Assembly: GCA_000622025.1 (NCBI GenBank)
Contig: KK211389.1
Location: 248,001-312,000 of the forward strand
Reading direction: 5' to 3'
DNA from: Lachnospiraceae bacterium AD3010
GTDB taxonomy: Bacteria > Bacillota > Clostridia > Lachnospirales > Lachnospiraceae
DNA length: 64,000 nt
Below the pieces are notes generated by a model. That model did not search any database. It was not told the DNA's origin and was given only the letters and a program-made list of their open reading frames with translations. Shown here in pieces: positions 55,861-64,000 of the stretch (within the stretch, counting starts at the first letter, position 1; each line of letters opens with the position of its first letter). The position numbers and the translations under genes are program-made.

Positions 55861-55895
55861 AAAAAATTGAAAAGGACGCCGTAAGGCGCCCCTTT
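55861..55895 (-). terminator. Terminator of the calcium-binding protein gene
   Basis: Minus strand AAAGGGGCGCC-TTAC-GGCGTCCTTT stem (one bulge) followed by TCAATTTTTTC. A second small palindrome GCGGATGATCCGC lies just before it on that strand. Confidence 0.8.
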
Positions 55896-55947
55896 CAGAA
55901 AGCGGATGATCCGCGGTTGTTTGCCGACCCGGCCTCATGGAGGTTTA

Positions 55948-57153
55948 TCAAAGTGCCAGGTCTACGTGCTGAAGTGTGCCCACATTCCCGTTTTCCTTTA
56001 AGAAGATTCCCGTCTTTCTTATTACTCCGTTCAGGGCACCGGTAGCAGCATTTTTATCTGAAAATTCCGTATCTGCATTTCCTAGGTAGATGGCGCCGAT
56101 TCCTGCTTCCTTAAGGGATATGAGCTTTTCTGACCCTTCCCCGTCCTTATACCAGATCTTCAATCTGCCGAATACAGCGTCACCTTCATCTATCCATCCG
56201 TTATGGTCGGAGTCATAATCCATAAGGTCTCTGAAGCCGTCTCCCGACTTCGTTCCGAAAAGCTCCGATCCGTCATTTATCTTTCCGTCATCATTCTTAT
56301 CAAGTGAGAGGAAGCCGGAGCCCCTGCCGAGTCCCGATATCTCCTCCTCCTTACCGTCACTGTCAAGGTCAAAGAAAAACTTCTTGTCGCTTATATCGGT
56401 TAAGTCAGAATCCACGTTTATCACCAGCGGATCACAGAGGGCAACTGAATAGTCCTCCTTTGTAAGGGACTGGAAGGCTGCAGAAAAGCTTCTGCTCATC
56501 CCGAATTCCACGTTAAAGTTTATGTCCCTTCCGTCAGCTGTGTGTGCCATTCCCACGGTCTTAAAACTTACAGCCTCACTCTCGTTTATAACATCATAGG
56601 AGGCTGTGACCCTGGTCATAAGTCTTCCTGTTCCCTGTGAGACTACCGCAGGGCTTCTTAAGTCCACTGCCCCGGCACCGATAAAATGTGAGAAGGCTCC
56701 CTCATTCTGTGATCTGAATAAGCCGACCCTGCTTCCGTCAGACACTCCAAGGGAAAAGTCCGATGAATGGCGATGGCTCTCATACTGCATAAAGTCAATG
56801 GCTCTGTAGGAATAATCCCCCTTCGCCCAACGCTTCATCATTTCAAGGATCTGCTTTAAGGCTTTGATCTCGGGTGACTCTTCCTCCGGGGGACAGGCAG
56901 TCTGATAAGCCTTTCCGGCTCTTTTACTGCCATCCAAAAGCCCCATTGCCAATTTGCCGTTTTTGTTTCTCACGGAATCTCTGCCATTTCTTTCCTGATC
57001 GGAAAGCATGGATAGATAGGACCTGCCTTCACTGGAGATATCAAGCCGCGCTGCTTCGTCCCGGCTCATATCACGAACGATATGCAAAGACAATCCCGAT
57101 GAATTGTAGCTATGGTCTGAATCCATAGCGACACTGCTCGCATTGATCTTCAT
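55948..57153 (-). CDS. EF-hand-like calcium-binding repeat protein
   Basis: Function unknown. A 401-residue protein without a signal peptide, beginning M-K-I-N-A-S-S-V-A-M. The C-terminal half has a row of Ca-binding loops of the D-x-D-x-D-G type: D-L-D-S-D-G-K-E-E-E-I, D-K-N-D-D-G-K-I-N-D-G-S-E-L-F-G, and D-Y-D-S-D-H-N-G-W-I-D-E-G-D-A-V-F-G. This pattern and its G-S-E-L-F-G tail recur in a widespread bacterial family of unknown role, also seen in the C-termini of RTX-type exoproteins. The start is ATG 57153 with GGAGG; a longer frame lacks a site. A sigma-28-like promoter upstream suggests expression with flagella. Confidence 0.8.
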   Translation of the reverse strand: MKINASSVAMDSDHSYNSSGLSLHIVRDMSRDEAARLDISSEGRSYLSMLSDQERNGRDSVRNKNGKLAMGLLDGSKRAGKAYQTACPPEEESPEIKALKQILEMMKRWAKGDYSYRAIDFMQYESHRHSSDFSLGVSDGSRVGLFRSQNEGAFSHFIGAGAVDLRSPAVVSQGTGRLMTRVTASYDVINESEAVSFKTVGMAHTADGRDINFNVEFGMSRSFSAAFQSLTKEDYSVALCDPLVINVDSDLTDISDKKFFFDLDSDGKEEEISGLGRGSGFLSLDKNDDGKINDGSELFGTKSGDGFRDLMDYDSDHNGWIDEGDAVFGRLKIWYKDGEGSEKLISLKEAGIGAIYLGNADTEFSDKNAATGALNGVIRKTGIFLKENGNVGTLQHVDLAL

Positions 57154-57213
57154 AGGTATCTCCTCCGTGAGATTTAATTCCCGAAATACGGGAAAACCAT
57201 CCTTGTAATACCT

Positions 57214-57240
57214 ATATCGGACATTTCCCAAAATACTTTA
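57214..57240 (-). promoter_or_regulatory. Flagellar sigma-28 (SigD/FliA) type promoter
   Basis: Minus strand TAAAGTAT (57233-57240), 11-nt spacer, TCCGATAT (57214-57221), against the sigma-28 consensus TAAAGTTT-N11-GCCGATAA: 13 of 16 positions agree, with exact spacing. It stands 60 nt before the calcium-binding protein gene. Confidence 0.7.
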
Positions 57241-57349
57241 GGGTATTTTAAAAATTTTTTTTCTCATTTTTTCAATCACAGCCGTGTAACAGTTACCGGC
57301 ATATATTTTGATACACAGGAAATGATCTCCTCTCGGGTTACGTTTTCTA

Positions 57350-58339
57350 TCACTTTCCGAGACCTCTTTCGTGCCCTCCCCTGCGGTTTGCGGCAGCCTC
57401 GTTTCCGGCAAGGATATCATTAACTATCTGCATCCTCATGCCTGCATCGATAAAGTCACAGTGCTTGCAGAAGGGGTAATTCTGTCTTCCCTCAGCGATC
57501 TTCCTTCTGGCCTCCATAAGCTCCGGTGCCACCCAGGCTTCCTTTAGGGGAACCTCATTTAAATCCGCGTAATTCGTGACCTCATAATTGTCACAGCAGC
57601 ATAGGCCCATATGACCGTTGGGAGTGATCCACATATCGGTAAATGGAAGAAGGCAGCTCTCCTTCACCACATTTTCCGCCGACTTTTTATTCGGTGCCGA
57701 TCCTGCCCTGTTCGTAAGTACCTCCTGCAGATATCTCATCTGAATGAGTATATCCACATCCTCAAATTCCTCGGGATGCATCGTTACATATTCGTATATC
57801 CTCTGGATATTTTTATGGAGCTTCATCTCCAGAGAATAATTATTGATGATAAGCTGGTCAATGTAAGGCTGTACTGCCTTCACAGTGTCAAGGTTAAGTA
57901 AAAGCCCGTTTGTGGACATAAAGATATAGCTTTCCTTAAGCTTTTCCCTGGCGTACTTATGACGTTCTATTATCTTCTTATCAAGCAGAGGCTCATTATT
58001 CCCGTAAAGGGTAAGATGCCCCCTGTAATTCCAGTCGGCAAGCTGATCGATAATGGATTTATACAGTTCATCCGTCATTTCCATAAACGGGCGCTTCTCC
58101 GCGTGGATATTGGCTGTGCAAAAGGCACAGGTGGAGTTACAGCGGTTTATGGTTTCAATATTTACAACGTTCGGCTTCGGGGTTTCCTCCACATTTAAGA
58201 AATACTCACAGTACCTTTTCTGAGCCTTGCCTCTGGTAAAAAACTGCAGCTTAAGGTATGCACTGCTGGCAAGATTCGGAAGGTACTTTCTCGCGTTCCA
58301 TCCGAGCCTTCCCAAAAAATTATTTATCTTTATCGGCAT
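57350..58339 (-). CDS. Radical SAM/SPASM domain protein
   Basis: A 329-residue radical SAM enzyme with C-N-S-T-C-A-F-C (about residues 67-74) and a C-terminal SPASM-like cysteine set (G-L-C-C-C-D-N-Y and F-C-K-H-C) that binds a further Fe-S cluster. Such proteins modify peptides, sugars or cofactors; the substrate is unknown. No short precursor peptide gene is visible beside it. It overlaps the nucleotidyltransferase by 20 nt, and the pair probably acts in surface glycan or lipid modification. The 118-nt spacer after it holds the sigma-28 promoter and an imperfect hairpin. Confidence 0.85.
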   Translation of the reverse strand: MPIKINNFLGRLGWNARKYLPNLASSAYLKLQFFTRGKAQKRYCEYFLNVEETPKPNVVNIETINRCNSTCAFCTANIHAEKRPFMEMTDELYKSIIDQLADWNYRGHLTLYGNNEPLLDKKIIERHKYAREKLKESYIFMSTNGLLLNLDTVKAVQPYIDQLIINNYSLEMKLHKNIQRIYEYVTMHPEEFEDVDILIQMRYLQEVLTNRAGSAPNKKSAENVVKESCLLPFTDMWITPNGHMGLCCCDNYEVTNYADLNEVPLKEAWVAPELMEARRKIAEGRQNYPFCKHCDFIDAGMRMQIVNDILAGNEAAANRRGGHERGLGK

Positions 58340-59078
58340 TTTTCAATATCTCCCTTGCTTGTTTATACTCATCCGGCGTTCCGAAGGACAGAAATTCATC
58401 CGTTGGAAATTCGCCTATCCTTTTTCCTTCCTCTATCATCAGATTATAGATACCGCTCATAAAATACTCATTATAGGGGCAGTTATCCATATATTTTTCA
58501 GCATAGCTTAAAAACAGCTCCTTATTGCGGAAGCCATAGGCACCGCATACAGCCCTGCTGCTTATAACTTCCTTTTCCCTAGTCTCGGTGACAAAGCCCT
58601 TTTCATCGGTCCTTACATAGCTGAAGCGGGGCTCGCTATTCTCAAATGTCACAAGCCAGCCGTCCAGCTCACCGTTTTTGTAGTCTGACCCTCCTGCTGC
58701 CCCGTCTGCATAGGAATATAGCTTCTCCGAGCGGAACATAAGGTCACAGTCGCAGAAAATAAGAGGCAGATCATTATTTATGGTTTCAGCACCTCTTTTG
58801 CAGGTCAGTACCGCGCCGTTAAGCACATGGTCAAGTACGACTATCCTGGCATCCGGAGCATATTCAAGTACGGCCTTATCTATTCCGAATCTCTCTATAT
58901 GCTCCTTAAGTACAACGAAGGTGATGCTGCTTACATTGCAGTGCTTCTTTACGGAATCGGCAGCATATTCAAAAAAATGACGCCCGTTAAGGTCGATAAG
59001 AGGCTTAGGACTCTCGTAGCCGAGATTTGCAAAACGCGTTCCCGCCCCGCCCATGGGCATTATAAGATTGATAGACAT
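58320..59078 (-). CDS. Sugar-phosphate nucleotidyltransferase-like protein
   Basis: A 252-residue NTP-transferase of the GT-A fold. The N-terminal M-P-M-G-G-A-G-T-R-F and S-P-K-P-L-I-D nucleotide-binding signature is present, with a metal-site-like F-C-D-C-D. Members make NDP-sugars or CDP-alcohols for capsule, teichoic acid or flagellin glycans. Sugar and nucleotide cannot be told here. GAGGTG ribosome site; overlaps the radical SAM gene. Confidence 0.85.
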   Translation of the reverse strand: MSINLIMPMGGAGTRFANLGYESPKPLIDLNGRHFFEYAADSVKKHCNVSSITFVVLKEHIERFGIDKAVLEYAPDARIVVLDHVLNGAVLTCKRGAETINNDLPLIFCDCDLMFRSEKLYSYADGAAGGSDYKNGELDGWLVTFENSEPRFSYVRTDEKGFVTETREKEVISSRAVCGAYGFRNKELFLSYAEKYMDNCPYNEYFMSGIYNLMIEEGKRIGEFPTDEFLSFGTPDEYKQAREILKNADKDK

Positions 59079-59092
59079 TATTTCACCTCTAT

Positions 59093-59121
59093 GCTATAAT
59101 TTGTCATTGATTGCTTCGCAA
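59093..59121 (-). promoter_or_regulatory. Possible promoter of the nucleotidyltransferase gene
   Basis: Minus strand TTGCGA (59116-59121), 17-nt spacer, TATAGC (59093-59098), only 15 nt before the start codon. The -35 is inside the first 75-bp repeat. Confidence 0.4.
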
Positions 59122-59276
59122 TCAACTCTCGGGTTGCACCCGCTTGTATAATCGGCTTCGCCGATGCGGGTGCGTAGGTCGCAGATTGCTTCGCAATCAA
59201 CTTTCGGGTTGCACCCGCTTGTATAATCGGCTTCGCCGATGCGGGTGCGTAGGTCGTAGATTGCTTCGCAATCAAC
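59111..59276. repeat. 75-bp direct repeat (2.2 copies) upstream of tRNA-Leu
   Basis: Units at 59111-59185 and 59186-59260 differ at two positions; a 16-bp partial third copy follows. Each unit carries GATTGC-TTC-GCAATC and GCACCCGC...GCGGGTGC hairpins with an inner ATCGGC-TTC-GCCGAT, and a TATAAT. It ends 7 nt before the tRNA. Confidence 0.9.
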
Positions 59277-59283
59277 GACAATT

Positions 59284-59366
59284 GCCGGTGTGTCGGAATG
59301 GCAGACGAGGAGGACTCAAAATCCTTTGGTGGCAACACCGTGCGGGTTCAAGTCCCGCCACCGGCA
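59284..59366 (+). tRNA. tRNA-Leu (anticodon CAA)
   Basis: An 83-nt tRNA reading UUG. Acceptor stem GCCGGTG/CACCGGC with discriminator A, anticodon arm GAGGA-CTCAAAA-TCCTT, long variable arm TGGTGGCAACACCGT typical of tRNA-Leu, and T-arm with GGTTCAAGTCC. The CCA end is not encoded. It is the only RNA gene in the window and lies against the surrounding minus-strand genes. Confidence 0.95.
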
Positions 59367-59401
59367 GTTAGTTATAGTCTTTTACAGGCTTCTTTCTCTT
59401 T

Positions 59402-60580
59402 TCAGTGGTGGAATAGCCTTAGACCCGTAAAATACATCACCATCCCGTATTTATCCGCTGTTTCGATCACATTATCGTCCCTTATGGAACCGCCGGGCTG
59501 AGCAATATACTTTACACCGCTTTTTTTTGCCCTTTCCACGTTGTCGCCAAAGGGGAAGAAAGCATCGGAACCAAGCGCCACATCCGTATTCTTGTCGAGC
59601 CAGCTTCTCTTATCCTCTGCAGAGAAAACATCAGGCTTTGTCTTAAAAATCCTCTGCCAGCTTCCGTCACGGAGGACATCCTCGTATTCATTCCCGATAT
59701 AGATATCTATTGCATTATCCCTGTCGGCCCGTCTTATCTCATCAAGGAAGGGAAGATCTAGAACCTGAGGGCTCTGACGCAGAAACCAGTTATCTGCCTT
59801 CTGCCCCGCAAGACGTGTACAGTGTATCCTTGACTGCTGTCCCGCTCCTATCCCTATTGCCTGACCACCCTTCGCATAAGCTACGGAATTACTCTGTGTA
59901 TACTTGAGAACGATAAGGGAGATCATAAGATCCCGCTTTGCACTGTCGGGGATATCCTTATTCTTCGTGACTATATCCCCAAGAAAGCCTTCATCGATAA
60001 GCGCGTTATTTCTGCCCTGTTCAAAGGTCACACCAAAGACCTGCTTCTTTTCCCTTTCCTCAGGAACATAATCCGGATCCACCTTCAATACACAGTAGTT
60101 TCCCTTTTTCTTTTCCTTTAGTATTTCCAGTGCTTCATCCTCATACCCTGGGGCGATGATACCGTCAGACACCTCTCTCTTTATGAGCTTCGCTGTATCT
60201 CTGTCGCATACATCCGATAATGCTATATAGTCACCATAGGATGACATCCTGTCTGCGCCTCTCGCTCTTGCGTAGGCAGAGGCAAGAGGGCTAAGCTCCC
60301 CAAGGTCATCAACCCAGTATATCTTTTTTTCCGTATCATTAAGCGGAAGACCCACGGCCGCACCTGCAGGAGACACATGCTTAAAGGATGTAGCTGCAGG
60401 AAGTCCGGTCGCATTCCTTAATTCCTTAACAAGCTGCCAGCCATTGAATGCATCAAGGAGATTGATATATCCCGGTCTTCCGTTCAATACCTCAAAGGGA
60501 AGCTCATTCCCATTCTCCATATAAACCCTGGAAGGCTTCTGATTCGGGTTGCAGCCGTATTTTAATTCAAATTCCCGCAC
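59402..60580 (-). CDS. Stand-alone AICAR transformylase (PurH C-terminal type)
   Basis: Formylates AICAR to FAICAR with 10-formyl-tetrahydrofolate. The 392 residues match the AICARFT domain of PurH (K-Y-G-C-N-P-N-Q-K-P, S-F-K-H-V-S-P-A-G with the catalytic Lys-His, D-A-F-F-P-F-G-D) and lack the IMP cyclohydrolase domain, which is supplied by PurO next door. Start is GTG 60580, 10 nt after AGGAG; a second GTG at 60601 is upstream of that site. Last gene of the hisH-hisF-ung-purO run. Confidence 0.93.
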   Translation of the reverse strand: MREFELKYGCNPNQKPSRVYMENGNELPFEVLNGRPGYINLLDAFNGWQLVKELRNATGLPAATSFKHVSPAGAAVGLPLNDTEKKIYWVDDLGELSPLASAYARARGADRMSSYGDYIALSDVCDRDTAKLIKREVSDGIIAPGYEDEALEILKEKKKGNYCVLKVDPDYVPEEREKKQVFGVTFEQGRNNALIDEGFLGDIVTKNKDIPDSAKRDLMISLIVLKYTQSNSVAYAKGGQAIGIGAGQQSRIHCTRLAGQKADNWFLRQSPQVLDLPFLDEIRRADRDNAIDIYIGNEYEDVLRDGSWQRIFKTKPDVFSAEDKRSWLDKNTDVALGSDAFFPFGDNVERAKKSGVKYIAQPGGSIRDDNVIETADKYGMVMYFTGLRLFHH

Positions 60581-60605
60581 GATAAATGACGCTCCTTTCA
60601 CTATT

Positions 60606-61319
60606 TCAGCAGTTCTTGTTTATTATCCTTGTCTCATATTTTCCCGTCTCAATATCAATAAAGCGGGTAAATAGGGAGACCTTGTTTTCTTCATTGAGTG
60701 ACCTCCAGATATTATCCGTAAACCCGTCAATATCAGCGCTAATATCCACCCGCTCCGGCTCTCCCTCAAAGGATGGAAGGGGATCCCCGTCTACCATATA
60801 GGTGTGAATAAACCTCCCCTCTCCTGCCTTTGGGTTATCATAAGCAAAGGTGAATCTAAGGCACCCGGCCGGATCGCCGTTGTCACTCTTTAAGATAGAA
60901 AGGGAGAAATCATACTTTCCTGCTTCAACGTGAAGAAGCCCCGATATCCTTGGAGTATAATTCGGACCGTCAGGCTCAAACTCACGGCATCTTAAGGACT
61001 CCTCAAAGCTCTGTCCCTTTTCCATATTTTCAAATACCGTATCTGTCTGATCCCCGTTTGTCACGATGGTATCGCACCCTCTGACCCTTACAGGAGCATA
61101 GATTATCAGAGAGGGATCCTTTAGCTTCCCTTCATCAAAGGCTTTTGTCCGTATGCCCTCTCCGTCTTCAATAAAGATACGGTTTCTGCTGTTCTCACTT
61201 CTTCCCATTATGAAGTAAGCCGTGACTGCATACCTTCCGTCTCCGCTTCTTCCTATCACTATCCCTCTTCCGGGATATGAGCTGCTTTTCAATGTTTCCG
61301 AAAGCATTTTAATTTCCAT
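60606..61319 (-). CDS. purO: Archaeal-type IMP cyclohydrolase PurO
   Basis: Closes FAICAR to IMP, the last step of purine synthesis. The 237 residues match the PurO (PF07826) family, not the PurH cyclohydrolase: Y-P-G-R-G-I-V-I-G-R near the start, F-I-M-G-R-S-E-N-S-R-N-R, T-N-G-D-Q-T-D-T and E-P-D-G-P-N-Y-T-P-R-I-S. Ordinary AAAGGA site; overlaps ung by 11 nt. Together with the stand-alone transformylase it replaces bifunctional PurH. Confidence 0.92.
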   Translation of the reverse strand: MEIKMLSETLKSSSYPGRGIVIGRSGDGRYAVTAYFIMGRSENSRNRIFIEDGEGIRTKAFDEGKLKDPSLIIYAPVRVRGCDTIVTNGDQTDTVFENMEKGQSFEESLRCREFEPDGPNYTPRISGLLHVEAGKYDFSLSILKSDNGDPAGCLRFTFAYDNPKAGEGRFIHTYMVDGDPLPSFEGEPERVDISADIDGFTDNIWRSLNEENKVSLFTRFIDIETGKYETRIINKNC

Positions 61320-62019
61320 AAGCTTTTCCTTTCTCCCTTATATTCTCTATCTGCCAGTCTATCGGTTCCACTGCGTTTTCTGTAAGAAAAGCATTGCACT
61401 TTGAAAAATGTCTGCAGCCGAAAAAACCCCGGCTTGCCGACAGAGGACTGGGATGTGGTGCCTTTAGTATGAGATGCCTCCTGTTATCAAGCATTTCAGC
61501 CTTCTCCCCTGCAGGTCTGCCCCAGAGAAGAAATACCAGTGGTCTGTCCACTTTATTAAGGGAGCGTATCACCGCGTCGGTGAAGCTCTCCCAGCCATGA
61601 TTCTTATGGGAATTTGCGGCTCCCTCCCTGACTGTCAGAACAGTATTCAGAAGAAGCACTCCCTGATCTGCCCATTTCTTCAGGTATCCGTTATCGGGAA
61701 TATAGCAATTAAGGTCGTCGTGGAGCTCCTTATAAATGTTTTTTAAAGATGGCGGGATATCCTTTGGCCTTACCTCCGGCAGCACTGAAAATGCCAGTCC
61801 ATGAGCCTGATTGACATTATGATAGGGATCCTGCCCAAGGATCACAGCCCTTACCTTTGAATACGGCGTATAATGAAATGCATTGAACACATCAGCAGAG
61901 GGCGGAAATATCCTGTGTTTTCCATATTCCTCCTTCACAAATCGATATAGCTCAGCGTAATAAGGCTTCCCGAATTCTTCTTTTAATACGGGAAGCCAGT
62001 CGTTACTTATACCCGGCAT
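61309..62019 (-). CDS. ung: Uracil-DNA glycosylase
   Basis: Family-1 UDG of 236 residues, removing uracil from DNA. Motif A G-Q-D-P-Y-H with the catalytic Asp, L-L-L-N-T-V-L-T, and C-terminal H-P-S-P-L-S-A. Its start overlaps hisF by 13 nt, and its end overlaps purO by 11 nt, so it is translated with the nucleotide genes. Confidence 0.96.
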   Translation of the reverse strand: MPGISNDWLPVLKEEFGKPYYAELYRFVKEEYGKHRIFPPSADVFNAFHYTPYSKVRAVILGQDPYHNVNQAHGLAFSVLPEVRPKDIPPSLKNIYKELHDDLNCYIPDNGYLKKWADQGVLLLNTVLTVREGAANSHKNHGWESFTDAVIRSLNKVDRPLVFLLWGRPAGEKAEMLDNRRHLILKAPHPSPLSASRGFFGCRHFSKCNAFLTENAVEPIDWQIENIREKGKAYGN

Positions 62020-62771
62020 CTTACCATCACTCCGTTTGATTTCAGATAATCCTTGACCTCGAATATAGACAGCTCCTTATAGTGAAAGAGGGATGCTGCC
62101 AGGGCTGCCTCCGCATGCCCTTCGGTAAAAGCGGTTAAAAAATGCTCCTTTGTTCCGGCACCTCCGGAGGCTATGACCGGTATCGACACAGAGTCCGCAA
62201 TGGCTCTCGTAAGCTCAAGATCATATCCGGCTTTTGTGCCATCCGCATCCATACTTGTAAGCAGTATCTCGCCTGCTCCCAGGCTCTCCGCTTTTTTCGC
62301 CCACGAAACAGCGTCCAGTCCGACATCGGTTCTTCCGCCGTGCTTATAAACAGTCCATCGCCCATCCTCTTTTCTTTTGGCATCCATGGCAAGGACCACA
62401 CACTGGCTTCCGAATTTTCCGGCAGCCCCGCTGATAAGCTCCGGATTCTCTATGGCTGCGGAATTCACGGCAACCTTATCGGCGCCTTCCCTCAAAACCT
62501 CCCGGAAATCATCCACGGTTCTGATCCCTCCGCCAACGGTAAAGGGTATAAAAAGCTGCTCCGCAACCTTCCTTACCAGCTCCACCACAGTCTTCCGGTG
62601 ATCGCTTGATGCCGTGATATCCAGGAAGACCACCTCGTCCGCCCCTTCCTTATCGTAGGCCTTTGCAACCTCCACCGGATCTCCGGCATCTCTTAAATTT
62701 ACAAAATTCACTCCCTTTACGACCCGTCCGTCATTTATGTCCAGGCAGGGGATTATACGTTTGGTGTACAT
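62007..62771 (-). CDS. hisF: Imidazole glycerol phosphate synthase subunit HisF
   Basis: Cyclase subunit (254 residues, TIM barrel) that makes imidazole glycerol phosphate and AICAR from PRFAR plus ammonia. [15 protein letters not shown] with catalytic Asp11, D-I-T-A-S, and the second catalytic Asp in T-S-M-D-A-D-G-T. Overlaps hisH by 19 nt. Confidence 0.97.
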   Translation of the reverse strand: MYTKRIIPCLDINDGRVVKGVNFVNLRDAGDPVEVAKAYDKEGADEVVFLDITASSDHRKTVVELVRKVAEQLFIPFTVGGGIRTVDDFREVLREGADKVAVNSAAIENPELISGAAGKFGSQCVVLAMDAKRKEDGRWTVYKHGGRTDVGLDAVSWAKKAESLGAGEILLTSMDADGTKAGYDLELTRAIADSVSIPVIASGGAGTKEHFLTAFTEGHAEAALAASLFHYKELSIFEVKDYLKSNGVMVRCRV

Positions 62772-63373
62772 AGTCTCAGAAAATTATTAAGCACTCTTAA
62801 ACCCATATCGGAACTCTTTTCCGGATGAAACTGGGTTGCAAAAATATTACCTTTTTCAACAGCTGCATCTGCTATGACTCCATACTCGATGGTGGCAGAA
62901 GCTATGCTCCTGTCCTCAGCATGAACATAGTAGGAATGGACAAAGTAAAAGAACTCTCCGTCATCAATATCCTTAAAAATAGGGCTGTTCTTATGGATCT
63001 CAACCGAATTCCACCCGATATTCGGTACCTTCAGTCCCTTATCCGATGGAAGCTTTTTTACCTCGCCCTTTAATAGTGCCAGTCCCTGAACTCCCGGAGA
63101 TTCCTCGCTTTTTTCAAAGATAAGCTGCTCACCGAGACAGATACCTAAGAAGGGCTTTCCACAGTCTGCGCTTTCTTTTATTACCGGGACCAGACCGAAA
63201 CGGTGAAGCTTATCCATGGCATCCCCGAAGGCTCCGACCCCCGGAAGGATTACATGGCTCGCTCTTTTTATTTCGTCGCTGTCCCTTGTGGTCAGCGGAT
63301 CAAAACCCAGCTTCTTTACTGCTTTTTCGACGCTCCTGATATTACCCGCGTCATAATCTATTATCGCAATCAT
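62753..63373 (-). CDS. hisH: Imidazole glycerol phosphate synthase subunit HisH
   Basis: Glutamine amidotransferase (206 residues) supplying ammonia to HisF. Class I triad: Cys in G-I-C-L-G-E-Q, His-Glu in F-H-P-E-K-S near the C-terminus; [10 protein letters not shown] is family standard. GAGGG site. Other his genes are not in the window. Confidence 0.96.
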   Translation of the reverse strand: MIAIIDYDAGNIRSVEKAVKKLGFDPLTTRDSDEIKRASHVILPGVGAFGDAMDKLHRFGLVPVIKESADCGKPFLGICLGEQLIFEKSEESPGVQGLALLKGEVKKLPSDKGLKVPNIGWNSVEIHKNSPIFKDIDDGEFFYFVHSYYVHAEDRSIASATIEYGVIADAAVEKGNIFATQFHPEKSSDMGLRVLNNFLRLCTPNV

Positions 63374-63391
63374 TGAATACCCTCGGACATC

Positions 63392-64000
63392 TTACCTTGA
63401 AGAATAGGTACCATCATCCTGTCTTGAAACATTAAACTCATAGAGAAGATCGCCTTCCTCACCGCCCGACGGTTCATCCCGGTCTTCAGAAGCTTCGCTG
63501 TTTCCTTCTCCTTCTTCCCCACCGGGGTTTTCTTCCGGAGCCTCATTGGCTTCATTACCTTCTTCCGGGGTTTCCGCTGTCTCTCCGGTATCCGCAGCTA
63601 TACTTCCCTCCGGATTATCGGAAGGAGGTGCCGCCTCCTCAACCGGAATAGCATGTGGATCGTAGGCCTCCACTGATGTGGATACTACTCTCTTCTTATT
63701 CTTCTCAGCGTTACTCCTGGTATCAATATCAAGCCCTGCAAGCTCGTCGGCAATTATCTCCTGCTTAACCCTTTCTCTCCACTCAGGATCCGCAATGTCC
63801 ATAAGGGCAATGGTATAGGTGGTGCGGTCTGCGATAAAGGCAAGCTCATTTGCACGATCCTCTCCCACTCCGAACCTTTCCTTAAGAACAGAGATTATCT
63901 CCCCGTAGGTCTTCGTAAGCGGTCCGTCTATTCCCTTGGCCTTTGCCTCTTCAATATGCTCCCTGTAATATGCCACACCTTCTATCAGAGCGTTCAGGGC
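63392..64000 (-). CDS. Acidic hypothetical protein (partial)
   Basis: Not recognised. The 3' 203 codons of a longer gene; the frame is open to the window edge, so the N-terminus is missing. Visible part: a helical stretch with Y-Y-R-E-H-I-E-E-A-K and E-R-F-G-V-G-E-D-R-A-N-E, then from about residue 125 a Glu/Gly/Pro/Ala-rich disordered tail (E-E-A-A-P-P, E-T-P-E-E-G-N-E-A). It ends 18 nt before hisH and probably heads the same transcript. Confidence 0.7.
   Translation of the reverse strand, partial: ALNALIEGVAYYREHIEEAKAKGIDGPLTKTYGEIISVLKERFGVGEDRANELAFIADRTTYTIALMDIADPEWRERVKQEIIADELAGLDIDTRSNAEKNKKRVVSTSVEAYDPHAIPVEEAAPPSDNPEGSIAADTGETAETPEEGNEANEAPEENPGGEEGEGNSEASEDRDEPSGGEEGDLLYEFNVSRQDDGTYSSR

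Noticed and set aside
59111-59276. CRISPR or protein-coding repeat (25-residue periodic frame on plus)
   Set aside because: Only two tandem units with no spacers; the reading frames come from the 75-bp period and contain the tRNA, so they are not genes.

Overview
The window reads as a chromosomal segment of an anaerobic, low-to-moderate G+C Firmicute, most likely a butyrate-forming Lachnospiraceae (Butyrivibrio/Lachnospira-like). The evidence is a complete thl-crt-hbd-bcd-etfB-etfA butyryl-CoA operon, [FeFe]-hydrogenase maturases HydE/HydG/HydF, RNase Y, RemA, a long-form hibernation factor, strong AGGAGG ribosome binding sites, frequent TTG/GTG starts and one flagellar sigma-28-type promoter. 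Almost all genes lie on the minus strand; only a serine hydrolase, the opp operon and one tRNA lie on plus. No prophage, plasmid, IS transposase, rRNA or CRISPR array was seen.

Region by region (minus-strand operons read right to left). 1-7.8 kb: lipoprotein binding protein, ABC ATPase, permease, MtnK, MtnA and a split transketolase, i.e. uptake and breakdown of a 5-substituted ribose. 7.9-9.2 kb: serine hydrolase. 9.2-18.3 kb: a 2004-residue protein with a papain/C39-like cysteine protease signature, a GNAT protein, a GH43 enzyme and a polysaccharide deacetylase. 18.3-25.7 kb: rny, and divergent oppDFABC. 25.8-32.3 kb: the butyryl-CoA operon. 32.4-34.5 kb: an unknown secreted protein and hpf. 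34.6-46.1 kb: a long gene string, hybrid kinase with HPt, kinase-receiver-DegV fusion, yicC, remA, gmk, rpoZ, rimO, pgsA, a cinA lacking its first domain, and mgtE. 46.2-48.2 kb: 2-isopropylmalate synthase fused to an AraC-type DNA-binding domain. 48.4-55.8 kb: MATE transporter, hydF, hydG, hydE and a sensory hydrogenase fused to a chemoreceptor signalling domain. 55.9-59.1 kb: a Ca-binding repeat protein behind a sigma-28-like promoter, a radical SAM/SPASM protein and a sugar nucleotidyltransferase. 59.1-64 kb: 75-bp repeats, tRNA-Leu(CAA), then AICAR transformylase, PurO, Ung, HisF, HisH and a partial acidic protein.

Several genes cooperate. HisH/HisF release AICAR, which the neighbouring AICAR transformylase and PurO turn into IMP. 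HydE/G/F build the H-cluster that the adjacent hydrogenase-chemoreceptor needs. The two hybrid kinases overlap and together hold every part of a phosphorelay.

A family of short palindromic repeats built around GTCATCCTGAG...CGAAGGATCTTA occurs at five spacers, usually touching the stop codon of the upstream gene. Two perfect 90-bp inverted copies flank rpoZ-rimO, and a 227-bp near-palindromic MITE-like element sits between hydF and the MATE gene. The most novel items are the hydrogenase-chemoreceptor fusion, the LeuA-AraC fusion with a dyad in its own leader, the kinase-DegV fusion and the giant protease-like protein. Functions were assigned by reading motifs; no database search was run.
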